From contig NZ_BKCF01000008.1 in assembly GCF_009014635.1 (NCBI RefSeq), positions 1 to 46,574 on the forward strand: a DNA stretch of 46,574 nt, in the 5' to 3' direction. Position numbers and translations under genes: made by a program. Of this stretch, positions 18,786-27,904 are shown in pieces (within the stretch, counting starts at the first letter, position 1; each line of letters starts with the position of its first letter). Under the pieces are notes generated by a model. The model was not told the DNA's origin, did not search any database, and saw nothing but the letters and a program-made list of their open reading frames with translations. Origin of the DNA: Patiriisocius marinistellae. GTDB taxonomy: Bacteria; Bacteroidota; Bacteroidia; Flavobacteriales; Flavobacteriaceae.

Positions 18786-21446
18786 ATGAAAAAGTTTTTA
18801 AAAATTACCGGTATCGTCGTTTTGATTTTAATCATAGCGCTTGTTGCATCTCCATTTCTCTTCAAAGATTCGCTCGAAAAACTTCTTGTTAAAAACATTA
18901 ATAAAAATTTAAATGCTACCGTAGCATGGAATGATTTTGACCTTAGTTTATTTAGTAGTTTTCCTGATGCCGCCTTAGTAATATCTGACTTTAGTGTACT
19001 CAATAAAGCACCATTTGAAGGCGATACGCTAGCGAGCGGGAAGACACTAAAACTGGATATGGGTATTACGCAACTTTTTAAAAGTAGTGATGATCCTATT
19101 AAAATTGATGCACTTGAACTTGATGAGGCACTGGTTAATATTCGTTTAGATTCCCTCGGAAATGCTAACTACGATATAGCGCTTAAAGATGATGCACCTA
19201 TTGTAGACAAAACAATTTCTACCGAAGAAAGCACTGGTTTTACATTTGATTTACAACAATATGCATTGAAAAACTCTCGTATTAACTATAGCGATGACAG
19301 CACTCAAACTTACTTGATGCTTGCAAATGTAAATCATGAAGGTACTGGAGATTTTTCAGCAGCTAAATCAAAACTTGATACTGAGACTACCGCTGTGGTT
19401 AGTTTTAAAATGGGTGATGTTGCTTATTTAAGTGAAAATAATTTAACACTTGACGCAGTGTTTGATATGGACTTAGAAAATCAAAAATATACATTCTTAG
19501 AAAATGAAGCTAAGATTAATGAGCTGGCTCTAACTTTTGATGGTTTTGTAAAAATTAATGAAAGCAATAATGAGGTAGATTTAAAATTTAAAACACCTTC
19601 TTCAAACTTTAAAAATTTTCTTGGAGTAATACCAAAAGCATATGTCAAAGAACTTGACGGTGTTACAACCACTGGTAATTTTACTGTTAATGGAATTTTA
19701 AAAGGCATTATTGATGAAACAAAAATCCCTACGATGGATATAAAAGTACGTAGTGATAATGCGTCTTTTAAGTACCCTTCATTGCCTAAGGCTGTGCAAA
19801 ACATTTCGATAAATGCAGATTTAATTAATACAACTGGGTTATTACAAGACACGTATTTAAATATAGGAGGATTAACTTTTAAAATTGATGATGAAATTTT
19901 TAACGTGAACGGAAGTATTAAAAATTTTACCGATAATATGCTCGTAGATTTAGCATTAAAAGGAACGATAAATCTTGCCAATATTGAAAAAGTATTTCCC
20001 GTAGAACTTGACCAAGACTTGTCCGGAGTTTTTAAAGCAGATGTTACCACTAATTTTGACATGAATAGTGTTGAAAAGGAACAATACCAAAATATTAAAA
20101 CAAATGGAACAGCAAGTATTACAGACTTTAATTACGCAGATCCTGCGTTCCCTAATCCAATTAAAATAGAAAATGCAAACATTACCATGGCGACTGGAAA
20201 TATTGTTCTTAATGATATGAATGCAACCTCTGGACAGACAGATTTAAATGCAAAAGGGAGCATTCAAAATTTAATCCCTTGGGTGATGGCAAAGCAAGAC
20301 TTGAAAGGTAATTTTAATGTGACTTCAAATACGTTTAATGTAAATGATTTTATGATTGCTGAAACTAAAACAGCAACTAAAAATAGCAATGCAAGTAAAA
20401 TTTCAGCAGAAGAAATGGGTATCAAAATTCCAGATTTTCTTGATGCAACTTTAAATTTTAATGCAAAGAAAGTTATCTATGATGATTTAACGCTTGATAA
20501 TGCCAAAGGAACCGTTTCAATCAAAAATGAAACAGCACAATTAAGCAATGTCACGTCTTCAATTTTTGGCGGTAATATTGCTCTTAATGGAAATGTTACT
20601 ACAAAAAGCGATGTACCTACATTTACTATGGATTTAGATTTATCAAAAATTGATATTGATCAGTCGTTTTCTAAAATGCCTATGCTAAAGTTTTTAGCTC
20701 CCATTGCAAAAGCACTGCAAGGAAATATGAACACTACTTTTAAGCTCAACGGAAATTTAACTAAAGATTTAACTCCCGTTCTTGAAAGTCTAGGCGGCTC
20801 AGCCTATGCTCAAATTATAACAGCACAAGTTGATGGAAATCAAACTCCTTTACTAAATGCTCTAGGGAGTCAATTATCATTTTTAAATTTGGATAAGCTT
20901 GAATTGAGAGACATTGACACAAATCTTTCTTTTGACAATGGAAACATTGTTGTAAAACCATTTGATTTTGATGTAAAAGGAATTAAAATTACCGCTGCAG
21001 GCTCGCATAGTCTTAGTAACAGCATTAATTATAACTTAAAAATGGATGTTCCAGCAAAATATTTGGGTAGCGATGTCACAAAGATACTTACAAAGCTGGA
21101 CCCAACAGAAGCAGATAAAATGACAGTAGCATTACCCGTAGGTCTTACAGGCAGTTTCACTAATCCTAAAGTAAACCTCAACACAAAAGCTGCAGTAACA
21201 GAACTTACACAGCGGATTGTCGCAAAACAGAAAGACAATTTGATTGAAAAAGGAACTGGAATCCTTGGTGATTTGCTAGGTGGAAATTCTAATAGCAATA
21301 ATGCTGGAAACTCAACAAACGGAAATACAAATACAGGTACAACAACTACTCCGCCCAAAGACGAAAAACCTAAAGAAATTATTAAAGACGTATTAGGAGG
21401 TCTCTTTGGTGGTGGAAAGAAAAAAAAGAAAGACAGTATTAATTAA
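18786..21446 (+). CDS. AsmA-family envelope protein
   Basis: 886 residues. A single N-terminal membrane span (residues about 7-26, VVLILIIALVASPFLF) is followed by a long beta-rich periplasmic region with the typical opening VAWNDFDLSLFSSFPDAALVISDF and SLGNANYDI. The C-terminal AsmA-like part includes GNMNTTFKLNG and LSNSINYNLKMDVP. It ends in a low-complexity Asn/Thr/Gly stretch and a lysine-rich tail. AsmA-like proteins are thought to form grooves that carry phospholipids between membranes; that role is inferred here from family. It lies between a transporter gene (15 bp) and a LysE-type gene (35 bp). Confidence 0.88.
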   Translation: MKKFLKITGIVVLILIIALVASPFLFKDSLEKLLVKNINKNLNATVAWNDFDLSLFSSFPDAALVISDFSVLNKAPFEGDTLASGKTLKLDMGITQLFKSSDDPIKIDALELDEALVNIRLDSLGNANYDIALKDDAPIVDKTISTEESTGFTFDLQQYALKNSRINYSDDSTQTYLMLANVNHEGTGDFSAAKSKLDTETTAVVSFKMGDVAYLSENNLTLDAVFDMDLENQKYTFLENEAKINELALTFDGFVKINESNNEVDLKFKTPSSNFKNFLGVIPKAYVKELDGVTTTGNFTVNGILKGIIDETKIPTMDIKVRSDNASFKYPSLPKAVQNISINADLINTTGLLQDTYLNIGGLTFKIDDEIFNVNGSIKNFTDNMLVDLALKGTINLANIEKVFPVELDQDLSGVFKADVTTNFDMNSVEKEQYQNIKTNGTASITDFNYADPAFPNPIKIENANITMATGNIVLNDMNATSGQTDLNAKGSIQNLIPWVMAKQDLKGNFNVTSNTFNVNDFMIAETKTATKNSNASKISAEEMGIKIPDFLDATLNFNAKKVIYDDLTLDNAKGTVSIKNETAQLSNVTSSIFGGNIALNGNVTTKSDVPTFTMDLDLSKIDIDQSFSKMPMLKFLAPIAKALQGNMNTTFKLNGNLTKDLTPVLESLGGSAYAQIITAQVDGNQTPLLNALGSQLSFLNLDKLELRDIDTNLSFDNGNIVVKPFDFDVKGIKITAAGSHSLSNSINYNLKMDVPAKYLGSDVTKILTKLDPTEADKMTVALPVGLTGSFTNPKVNLNTKAAVTELTQRIVAKQKDNLIEKGTGILGDLLGGNSNSNNAGNSTNGNTNTGTTTTPPKDEKPKEIIKDVLGGLFGGGKKKKKDSIN

Positions 21447-21453
21447 CCAAATG

Positions 21454-21469
21454 ATGAGCATTATTGCTC
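21454..21469 (+). other. Small perfect hairpin before the LysE-type gene
   Basis: TGAGCA and TGCTCA pair around a TTAT loop, 12 nt before the ATG at 21482 and 8 nt after the AsmA-family stop codon. It is followed by an A-run, not a U-run, so it is not a plus-strand terminator. It overlaps an alternative TTG start at 21464. It could modulate initiation of the next gene. Confidence 0.45.
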
Positions 21470-21481
21470 ACAAAAAAAATA

Positions 21482-22138
21482 ATGAGCGATTCAGTACTAT
21501 TAATTCTTTTTGCCGGTTGCGGATTTTTAATATCTGCACTAGGAGCACTACCTGCTAGTTCATCAAATGTTGCGATGGTGACTACTACACTAGAAAACTC
21601 TTTTAAGAAAGCAGTAAATATTGCCTATGGAGCAGGACTAGGTAGCACACTTATAGCATTTATTGCACTGTGGTATAGTAGAGCATTTACAGACTATTTT
21701 GAAAATAATCTTTGGATTCAGATTTCGTTTCTTGTTTTATTTTTCATCATTGGTTTACTTATTGTTTTAAGAAATTACTTTGATTTTGGCATCGAAAATC
21801 CATTAGCAAAAGAATGGAATGTAGGAAGTTTTTATAAAGGATTGTTGTTAGCTATTTTAAATCCTCCAGCATTACTCTTTTGGATTTTCATATTATCGCT
21901 TGCTAATCAATTTTTATTTTCAATAACAAAATTTAGCCCCATATTTGTGCTAATTAGCTTTTTTACAGGTGTTTTTGTAGGAAAATTTAGCGTATTATAT
22001 ATGTATGGAAAGTTAAGCAAGAAAATAAATACAAAAGACTCAAAAAACAAAAAAAGAGTACACACCATAATTGGGTATTTGCTTGTTATAGGGAGTTTAG
22101 TTCAAGGAGTAAGAATGATATTTGACGCTTACGCTTAG
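21482..22138 (+). CDS. LysE/RhtB-family export protein
   Basis: 218 residues from the ATG at 21482; a TTG at 21464 would add six lysine-rich residues and lies in a hairpin, so the ATG is preferred. About six membrane spans with the family layout: an N-terminal helix, a re-entrant segment SALGALPASSSNVAMV in place of the usual glycine-proline motif, GAGLGSTLIAFIALW, and a middle helix after LLLAILNPPALLFW, the Asn-Pro motif typical of this superfamily. Members export amino acids or related small molecules. The substrate is unknown. Last gene of the yhhQ-asmA-like-lysE-like run; it converges on an acetyltransferase gene. Confidence 0.8.
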   Translation: MSDSVLLILFAGCGFLISALGALPASSSNVAMVTTTLENSFKKAVNIAYGAGLGSTLIAFIALWYSRAFTDYFENNLWIQISFLVLFFIIGLLIVLRNYFDFGIENPLAKEWNVGSFYKGLLLAILNPPALLFWIFILSLANQFLFSITKFSPIFVLISFFTGVFVGKFSVLYMYGKLSKKINTKDSKNKKRVHTIIGYLLVIGSLVQGVRMIFDAYA

Positions 22139-22156
22139 TAATAAATACTCTATGTA

Positions 22157-22756
22157 TTAGTTATTAGTGCCATTATAAATTGATTTAAGCAGTAATTGTT
22201 TGCATTCTGCCCACTCTGTTTTTATTATACTTAAAATAATACTATCTCTCCTTTTATTTGCTATTGCAAAATTTTGACGCAACACCCCTTCCTCTTTACA
22301 CCCTATACTTTTCATTGCACGAATACTACGTAGATTATTTACATCTGCTCTAAACTCAACACGTTCCATTTGTAGTATTTCAAATGCATATTCTAAAAGT
22401 AACAGCTTTACATTTTTATTTAATCCAGTACCTTGAAATTCTTTGCCATACCAAGTATACCCTAACATAAGAGTTTTATGAACATCATCAATATTATAAA
22501 AACGTGTGCAGCCTGCGTATTGTTTTTTTAGTTTATCAAACACGGTAAATGCATAAGTACTCCCTAGCTTTTTAAGTCTAAGTGCTTCGGAAATATAATC
22601 GTTTAAATCACTCGTCGTTTGAAGTTGCCTTAGAGAATATGTCCAAATTTCGGATTCTTCTTTTACAAATCCTAGAAGAGCGGAAGCGTCTTTTGCAACC
22701 AAAGGTCTCAACAGTACTCTGGCATTTTCAAGCTGTACCGTTTCCGAAGTTATCAT
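22157..22756 (-). CDS. GNAT acetyltransferase, RimJ/RimL type
   Basis: 199 residues of a GCN5-related N-acetyltransferase. The N-terminus has the RimJ/L-type opening TVQLENARVLLRPL. The acetyl-CoA-binding motif A is GYTWYGKEFQGTGLNKNVKLLLLEYAF near residues 94-120, followed by VEFRADVNNLRSIRAMKSIGCKEEGVLR, the usual motif B. It transfers an acetyl group from acetyl-CoA to an amine, possibly a protein N-terminus or a small molecule; the target is not predictable. Two copies of the dispersed 9-mer lie in this gene, at 22585 and 22741, as an inverted pair. Confidence 0.88.
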   Translation of the reverse strand: MITSETVQLENARVLLRPLVAKDASALLGFVKEESEIWTYSLRQLQTTSDLNDYISEALRLKKLGSTYAFTVFDKLKKQYAGCTRFYNIDDVHKTLMLGYTWYGKEFQGTGLNKNVKLLLLEYAFEILQMERVEFRADVNNLRSIRAMKSIGCKEEGVLRQNFAIANKRRDSIILSIIKTEWAECKQLLLKSIYNGTNN

Positions 22757-22859
22757 TGTTGGATTTATTTTTTTTGTAATTAGACCTTTTTAATATAAAA
22801 TAAGATTTTGGTTTTAATCACTCTATAATCTTCTAAAACATTTAAAATAGATACTTAAA

Positions 22860-23651
22860 CTAAACATTTATTGTCACAACAAAACCCTCGTTACTTCGTA
22901 CATTAAACACGGTATTATCCTCAAAAATAAAGTACTGTCCTTTTATTCCTTTAAGCACGCCTTCAAAATCTGGCGTCTTTGTGAGGTTAAGTGTTTTTAG
23001 TTTTTTAGGGTATTGTAAAACTGGGAATTCTAGATTTGTTTCGGTATTATTTTCTATAAAATATTGTTGCGCTTCTTCTGGGATGTATTGTTTTAATTTG
23101 TCACGCCACTCCACTAGATTTTCATCTTGTACTTCATTTTTAAGCATGGTGCGCCAGTTTGTTTTATCTCCTACGTAGTCTTTTAATGCAACCTCAGTAA
23201 TACCCGCTAAATAGCGATTAGGCACCTCTACAATTTCAATAGCTTCATGGGCACCCTGATCAATCCAGCGTGTAGGCACTTGGGTTTTTCTGGTCACACC
23301 TACTTTTACATTACTGCTATTTGCAAGATAAACAATGTGAGGTTTTAACTGTACGCGCTGTTCGTATTCTAAATCTCTTTCTTCAATGCCTAAATGCGCT
23401 TTGCTCAGTTCTGGTTTCATTACCCAATCTGCCGCTTGTGGAATTTCAAAAAAACAGTCGTAGCAAAAACCTTGTCTATAAATTTTTTTCTCTTTTTTAC
23501 AATTAAGACATTGATAGCCAACAAAATTAATACTCATTTTTTTATCTAGTAACTGATTGACATTCAGAAAATCATTTTCAAAGACAAGATAGTACTGGAT
23601 GGGTGAGCCTATTTCGGTTTGCATTTTTGTAAGAACCCCTTGGTATTGCAT
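22860..23651 (-). CDS. DUF2797 family protein with zinc-ribbon-like cysteines
   Basis: 263 residues. Near residues 48-65 the cysteines C-X2-C (QCLNCKK) and C-X2-C (GFCYDCFFEIP) suggest a zinc site. The central segment HIVYLANSSNVKVGVTRKTQVPTRWIDQGA resembles the start of a GIY-YIG-like fold, as found in this family; a nuclease role is only inference, and no function is established that I know of. The protein is divergent from the GH3 gene with 42 bp between start codons, a gap that must hold both upstream regions. No signal peptide. Confidence 0.82.
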   Translation of the reverse strand: MQYQGVLTKMQTEIGSPIQYYLVFENDFLNVNQLLDKKMSINFVGYQCLNCKKEKKIYRQGFCYDCFFEIPQAADWVMKPELSKAHLGIEERDLEYEQRVQLKPHIVYLANSSNVKVGVTRKTQVPTRWIDQGAHEAIEIVEVPNRYLAGITEVALKDYVGDKTNWRTMLKNEVQDENLVEWRDKLKQYIPEEAQQYFIENNTETNLEFPVLQYPKKLKTLNLTKTPDFEGVLKGIKGQYFIFEDNTVFNVRSNEGFVVTINV

Positions 23652-23693
23652 AGAAATTTAATGTATTTTTAAAGTCTAAAGATAGGTCAAAAT

Positions 23694-25208
23694 ATGCCAA
23701 TCCCCATTGTAAATTCGATTGCTTCGTGGTTTTTAAAGAAACGCTTCCATCAAATAGAGTTGTTTCTTAAATACCCAATTGACGTACAAAATGAACTTCT
23801 TGAATATCTTTTAAATACAGCAAAAAATACTGAAGTTGGGAAAACATACGACTTTGCTTCCATTAAAACCTATAGAGAATTTGCTGATAGGATTCCAATT
23901 ACAAGTTACGAAGAAAACAGTGCTATGATTGAGCGTTCTCGCCATGGAGAAAGCAATATATTCTGGCCTTCACCTATTAAATGGTTTGCTAAATCTAGCG
24001 GAACTACAAATGCAAAAAGCAAGTTTATTCCCGTGAGTAATGAGTCTTTAGTAGATTGCCATTATGCCGCAAGTAAAGATTTACTATGCATGTATCTCAA
24101 CAATAATGAGGATGCAAAATTATTTGTAGGAAAGAGTTTACGTTTAGGTGGTAGCAAGGAATTGTATAAAGAGAACGGAACTGTTTTTGGAGATTTATCT
24201 GCAATTTTAATTGACAATATGCCATTCTGGGCAGAATACAGTAGTACGCCGAGTAACGAAATTTCTTTAATGGGAGATTGGGAAGTGAAGATGCAGGCAA
24301 TTGTTAATGAAACTATTAACGAGAATGTGACAAGCCTACTAGGAGTACCTTCTTGGATGCTTGTACTACTTAATAACGTAATTAAAACAACAGGCAAAGA
24401 CAATTTATTTGATGTGTGGCCTAATCTTGAGGTTTATTTTCACGGTGGCGTGAGTTTTGATCCTTATATTGAACAGTACAATAAAATACTACCTAGAGAT
24501 AATTTTAGATATTACGAAACTTACAATGCTAGTGAAGGCTTTTTTGCAATACAAGACCGTAATGCAAACAAAGAACTTCTACTAATGTTAGATTACGGCA
24601 TTTTCTATGAATTCATACCGATGGATTCCTACGGAAATGAGGCACAGAAAGTAATACCGTTAAGCGATGTAGAGATTGGAAAAAATTATGCAATTGTTAT
24701 TACAACAAACGCTGGTTTATGGCGGTATAAAGTAGGCGACACAATTAGATTTACCTCTATTACCCCACACCGCATTAAAGTTACTGGAAGAACTAAGCAC
24801 CACATAAATGTATTTGGTGAAGAGCTTATTATTGAAAATGCTGAATCTGCCCTAAAAAAAGCTTCAATATTAAGTGACTGCGAAATTGTAGAATACACGG
24901 CTGCTCCCATTTTTATGAAAGACAAAGAAAAAGGTGCTCACGAATGGATTATTGAATTTAAAAAACCACCAATAAACTTTGAAGTATTCTCACGAGAGTT
25001 AGACAAAGCATTAATGCAAGTTAATAGTGATTATGAGGCAAAGCGTTTTAATAACCTAACTTTAAACGCACCAACAATTCATATAGGCAGGGATAAATTA
25101 TTTTATGATTGGCTAAAGAAAAGAGACAAACTGGGTGGACAACATAAAGTACCTAGGTTATCTAATAGTCGTGATTTTTTAAACGAATTATTAGACCTCA
25201 ACAAATAG
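23694..25208 (+). CDS. GH3-family acyl-adenylate/amidosynthetase-like protein
   Basis: 504 residues related to plant GH3 enzymes, which adenylate a carboxylic acid and join it to an amino acid. The phosphate-binding signature is WFAKSSGTTNAKSKFIPVS near residue 99. Later landmarks are the acyl-site YYETYNASEGFFAIQD near 272 and the nucleotide-binding TTNAGLWRYKVGDTIRF and TGRTKHHINVFGEEL near 340-380. Bacterial members are widespread in Bacteroidota, but their substrates are unknown, so the plant hormone role should not be carried over. Divergent from the DUF2797 gene. Confidence 0.9.
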   Translation: MPIPIVNSIASWFLKKRFHQIELFLKYPIDVQNELLEYLLNTAKNTEVGKTYDFASIKTYREFADRIPITSYEENSAMIERSRHGESNIFWPSPIKWFAKSSGTTNAKSKFIPVSNESLVDCHYAASKDLLCMYLNNNEDAKLFVGKSLRLGGSKELYKENGTVFGDLSAILIDNMPFWAEYSSTPSNEISLMGDWEVKMQAIVNETINENVTSLLGVPSWMLVLLNNVIKTTGKDNLFDVWPNLEVYFHGGVSFDPYIEQYNKILPRDNFRYYETYNASEGFFAIQDRNANKELLLMLDYGIFYEFIPMDSYGNEAQKVIPLSDVEIGKNYAIVITTNAGLWRYKVGDTIRFTSITPHRIKVTGRTKHHINVFGEELIIENAESALKKASILSDCEIVEYTAAPIFMKDKEKGAHEWIIEFKKPPINFEVFSRELDKALMQVNSDYEAKRFNNLTLNAPTIHIGRDKLFYDWLKKRDKLGGQHKVPRLSNSRDFLNELLDLNK

Positions 25209-25345
25209 CAAAATTACTATTCCCGATTAACGACACACTTCTCTCGATTAAAAAAACTCCGTTAACCCCTGTTATTGTTCACTTTACCGAACATTTAAAA
25301 ATTCTATGTATTTCAACGAATTTAGCTCATCGTTCAACTAAAAGT

Positions 25346-25377
25346 TTTGGTAGTACTTTTCTTACGAGGTATGTTTG
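25346..25377 (+). promoter_or_regulatory. Bacteroidota-type promoter of the small lipoprotein gene
   Basis: TTTG at 25346-25349, a 20-nt spacer and TATGTTTG at 25370-25377 match TTTG-N19-TAnnTTTG. The expected start is near 25383, about 20 nt before the ATG at 25404. Confidence 0.65.
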
Positions 25378-25403
25378 TCTTGTTCAAATGAAGCAATAGA
25401 GAC

Positions 25404-25589
25404 ATGAAAAAAGTAATTTTTATCTTAGCAGCAGTAATCTTAACAAGCACAATGACATCTTGTGGGACTACTTCTTCAATCCAAAATAACGAGACAGATG
25501 TTGCAGGTTATACATTGAAAGATAAAAAACAATTAATGGAACAAAAAATTTTAAACACATCATCAAAAAAGGTAATAGCATTGCCTTAA
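25404..25589 (+). CDS. Small predicted lipoprotein
   Basis: 61 residues. It has a clear lipoprotein signal: a basic start MKKV, a hydrophobic stretch FILAAVILTSTM, and lipobox TSC with the lipidated cysteine at residue 20. The mature part is about 41 polar residues with no family I recognise. A good promoter upstream and a strong terminator 24 bp downstream show that it is an independent, probably well-expressed unit. Small lipoproteins of this kind are usually anchored in the inner or outer membrane. Function unknown. Confidence 0.8.
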   Translation: MKKVIFILAAVILTSTMTSCGTTSSIQNNETDVAGYTLKDKKQLMEQKILNTSSKKVIALP

Positions 25590-25612
25590 AAATAAGTAAG
25601 TAAGTTAAGTTT

Positions 25613-25647
25613 AAAAAGCCCTGATATTGAGAGAGTCAGGGCTTTTT
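25613..25647 (+). terminator. Intrinsic terminator of the small lipoprotein gene
   Basis: The 12-bp stem AAAAAGCCCTGA (25613-25624) pairs with TCAGGGCTTTTT (25636-25647), loop of 11 nt, ending in a T-run. It could also work on the minus strand. Confidence 0.88.
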
Positions 25648-25675
25648 GTATTTATTATATTCGGGAATTTTTTTT

Positions 25676-25715
25676 AAAATAAAAAGCCCGCAGTTCAATG
25701 AAAAACTGCGGGCTT
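25676..25715 (-). terminator. Intrinsic terminator of clpX
   Basis: The 12-bp stem AAGCCCGCAGTT (25684-25695) pairs with AACTGCGGGCTT (25704-25715), loop of 8 nt. On the minus strand it is followed by a run of U residues, 26 bp after the clpX stop codon. Confidence 0.88.
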
Positions 25716-25740
25716 GAATATTATATATTTCGGCGTATGC

Positions 25741-26973
25741 CTATGAAACTGCTTTCAATTTTTTAATAGTTGATTTATTTAATTTCGTTTCAGCATATTC
25801 TTTTGTTACTCTAAGGATTTTAGTGTCTGACCCTGGCAGCTCAAACATTCCGTCTGTCAAAATGGCCTCACACAGTGATCTTAGACCTCTAGCTCCTAAT
25901 TTATAAATAATAGCTTGTTCCACGATAAAATCTAACGCCTCTTCTGTAATTACAAGCTCTATATCATCCATTTCAAACAACTTTACGTATTGTTTGATAA
26001 TTGCATTTTTAGGCTCTGTTAAAATGGCTCTAAGCGTTCCTTTGTCTAATGGATTCATATATGTTAGAACTGGAAGTCGACCTATAATTTCAGGAATCAA
26101 TCCAAAATCTTTTAAATCCTTTGGAATAATATATTTAAGCATATGACTGCGTTCTAAATAATCTTCTTTTTTAGAGGCACTAAAACCTACAGCTTGCATA
26201 TTTAGTCTTTTTGTGATATGGCGTTCAATACCATCAAAAGCACCACCTGCAATGAATAAAATATTTTCTGTATTTACTTCGATAAACTTTTGGTCAGGAT
26301 GTTTACGACCACCTTTAGGCGGAACATTAACAACAGTTCCTTCAAGCAACTTGAGCAACGCTTGTTGAACACCTTCTCCACTCACATCTCTAGTTATTGA
26401 TGGATTATCACTCTTGCGGGCAATTTTATCAATTTCATCAATGAATACAATTCCGTTTTGTGCTTTTTCTAAATCATAATCTGCAGCTTGTAATAAACGC
26501 GTAAGGATACTTTCAACATCTTCACCTACGTATCCTGCTTCAGTCAAAACAGTTGCATCTACAATTGCTAATGGCACATTTAACATACGCGCTATTGTTT
26601 TAGCAACAAGTGTTTTTCCTGTTCCAGTTTGCCCTACTATAATGATATTACTTTTTTGAATATCAATATCATCTTCAGTTTTAGGTTGCAACAATCTTTT
26701 ATAGTGATTATAAACAGCAACACTCATTACACGCTTGGTGTGGTCTTGCCCTATAACATAGTCATCAAGAAAAGCTTTAATGGTTTTTGGTTTCTTAAGC
26801 ATTAAATCCTTGCTAATCTCCTCACCTTTATTATGCACTGCTTCTTCAACAACAATACCGTGAGCTTGCTCAATACAACGATCACAGATGTGCGCATCTA
26901 AGCCAGCAATTAGCAAACTTGTCTCAGCTTTCTTTCTTCCACAAAAAGAACATTCTAATATTTCTTTAGCCAT
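25741..26973 (-). CDS. clpX: ATP-dependent Clp protease ATP-binding subunit ClpX
   Basis: 410 residues, normal for ClpX. It unfolds tagged proteins and feeds them to ClpP in the cytoplasm. The N-terminal zinc-binding domain has CSFCGRKK and the second pair in [10 protein letters not shown]. The AAA+ domain carries Walker A GQTGTGKT near residue 114, Walker [11 protein letters not shown] near 180 and the ClpX signature [19 protein letters not shown]. The C-terminal substrate-sensing helices end at KLKAVS. It follows clpP by 26 bp in the conserved tig-clpP-clpX order, and a strong terminator closes the unit. Confidence 0.98.
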   Translation of the reverse strand: MAKEILECSFCGRKKAETSLLIAGLDAHICDRCIEQAHGIVVEEAVHNKGEEISKDLMLKKPKTIKAFLDDYVIGQDHTKRVMSVAVYNHYKRLLQPKTEDDIDIQKSNIIIVGQTGTGKTLVAKTIARMLNVPLAIVDATVLTEAGYVGEDVESILTRLLQAADYDLEKAQNGIVFIDEIDKIARKSDNPSITRDVSGEGVQQALLKLLEGTVVNVPPKGGRKHPDQKFIEVNTENILFIAGGAFDGIERHITKRLNMQAVGFSASKKEDYLERSHMLKYIIPKDLKDFGLIPEIIGRLPVLTYMNPLDKGTLRAILTEPKNAIIKQYVKLFEMDDIELVITEEALDFIVEQAIIYKLGARGLRSLCEAILTDGMFELPGSDTKILRVTKEYAETKLNKSTIKKLKAVS

Positions 26974-26999
26974 AGTATTTTCCTATTGTCAATCTATTT

Positions 27000-27683
27000 T
27001 TAGAGAGATTTATTACGGGATAAAATCTCATCAATCATTCCATATTCTAGTGCCTTGTCTGCTTTCATCCAATAGTCTCTATCACTATCTTCATAAACTT
27101 TTTCATAAGATTGCCCACTATGCTTTGCGATAATTTTATAAAGCTCTTCTTTGAGTGTCATTATCTCTCTCGCAGTAATTTCAATATCACTTGCTTGTCC
27201 TTGTGCCCCACCTAATGGTTGGTGAATCATAACTCGTGAATGTGTTAAACCGCTTCTTTTTCCTTTTGCTCCAGCACATAATAACACAGCTCCCATAGAT
27301 GCTGCCATACCAGTACAAATTGTCGCCACATCTGGTTTTATAAACTGCATGGTATCATATATACCTAACCCAGCATAAACACTCCCTCCTGGAGAGTTGA
27401 TATAAATTTGAATATCCTTTGCAGCATCTGTACTTTCTAAGAAAAGTAATTGTGCTTGCACAATATTTGCAACTTGATCATTTATACCAGTTCCTAAAAA
27501 GATAATACGATCCATCATAAGCCTTGAAAAAACATCCATTGCTACCGCGTTCATCTGGCGCTCTTCAATAATATTTGGTGTAAGCCCCACTGGAGTCATA
27601 CTACTAGTTATTTTGTCGTAGTAATTACTATTAATCCCGTGGTCACTAATTGCGTATTTTTTAAACTCTTTTCCGTAGTCCAT
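27000..27683 (-). CDS. clpP: ATP-dependent Clp protease proteolytic subunit ClpP
   Basis: 227 residues, with the N-terminal extension usual in Bacteroidota. The serine protease triad is Ser129 in GMAASMGAVLL, His154 in MIHQPLGGAQGQ, and the Asp near 203 in DRDYWM. The substrate-strand motif INSPGGSVYAGLGIYD lies at 95-110. It forms the double-ring chamber served by ClpX from the next gene. About 220 bp separate it from tig; that gap contains the tig terminator, so clpP-clpX probably has its own promoter. Confidence 0.98.
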   Translation of the reverse strand: MDYGKEFKKYAISDHGINSNYYDKITSSMTPVGLTPNIIEERQMNAVAMDVFSRLMMDRIIFLGTGINDQVANIVQAQLLFLESTDAAKDIQIYINSPGGSVYAGLGIYDTMQFIKPDVATICTGMAASMGAVLLCAGAKGKRSGLTHSRVMIHQPLGGAQGQASDIEITAREIMTLKEELYKIIAKHSGQSYEKVYEDSDRDYWMKADKALEYGMIDEILSRNKSL

Positions 27684-27850
27684 ATATTCTTTTGTCCTTT
27701 AATTCTTTGTATTAATCTTTTTCTCTTCTGAAATTTTAATAAATTTAAAAATAGCTATATGTCAAATAAAGTGCCTAAATACTAATGACTGACATATTGT
27801 AGGTATGTCAAAAAATAATCTGTCAAATATCTAAAATTTCAGAAATAAAT

Positions 27851-27880
27851 AGGGCGCTCTATCATTGTATAAAGCGCCCT
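27851..27880 (-). terminator. Terminator hairpin after tig
   Basis: The 8-bp GC-rich stem AGGGCGCT (27851-27858) pairs with AGCGCCCT (27873-27880). On the minus strand it is followed by the T-rich ATTTATTTC, and lies 24 bp after the trigger factor stop codon. The U-run is broken, so termination may be partial and allow some read-through to clpP. Confidence 0.7.
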
Positions 27881-27904
27881 AAAGATAACTAAATTCTTAT
27901 TGAA

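Noticed and set aside
27725-27843. CTTCTGAAATTTT and AAAATTTCAGAA between tig and clpP as part of the 9-mer family
   Set aside because: The variant with T in place of G is not clearly above chance (about three exact CTTCTGAAA copies seen), so I left it out of the count, though it may be a decayed pair.
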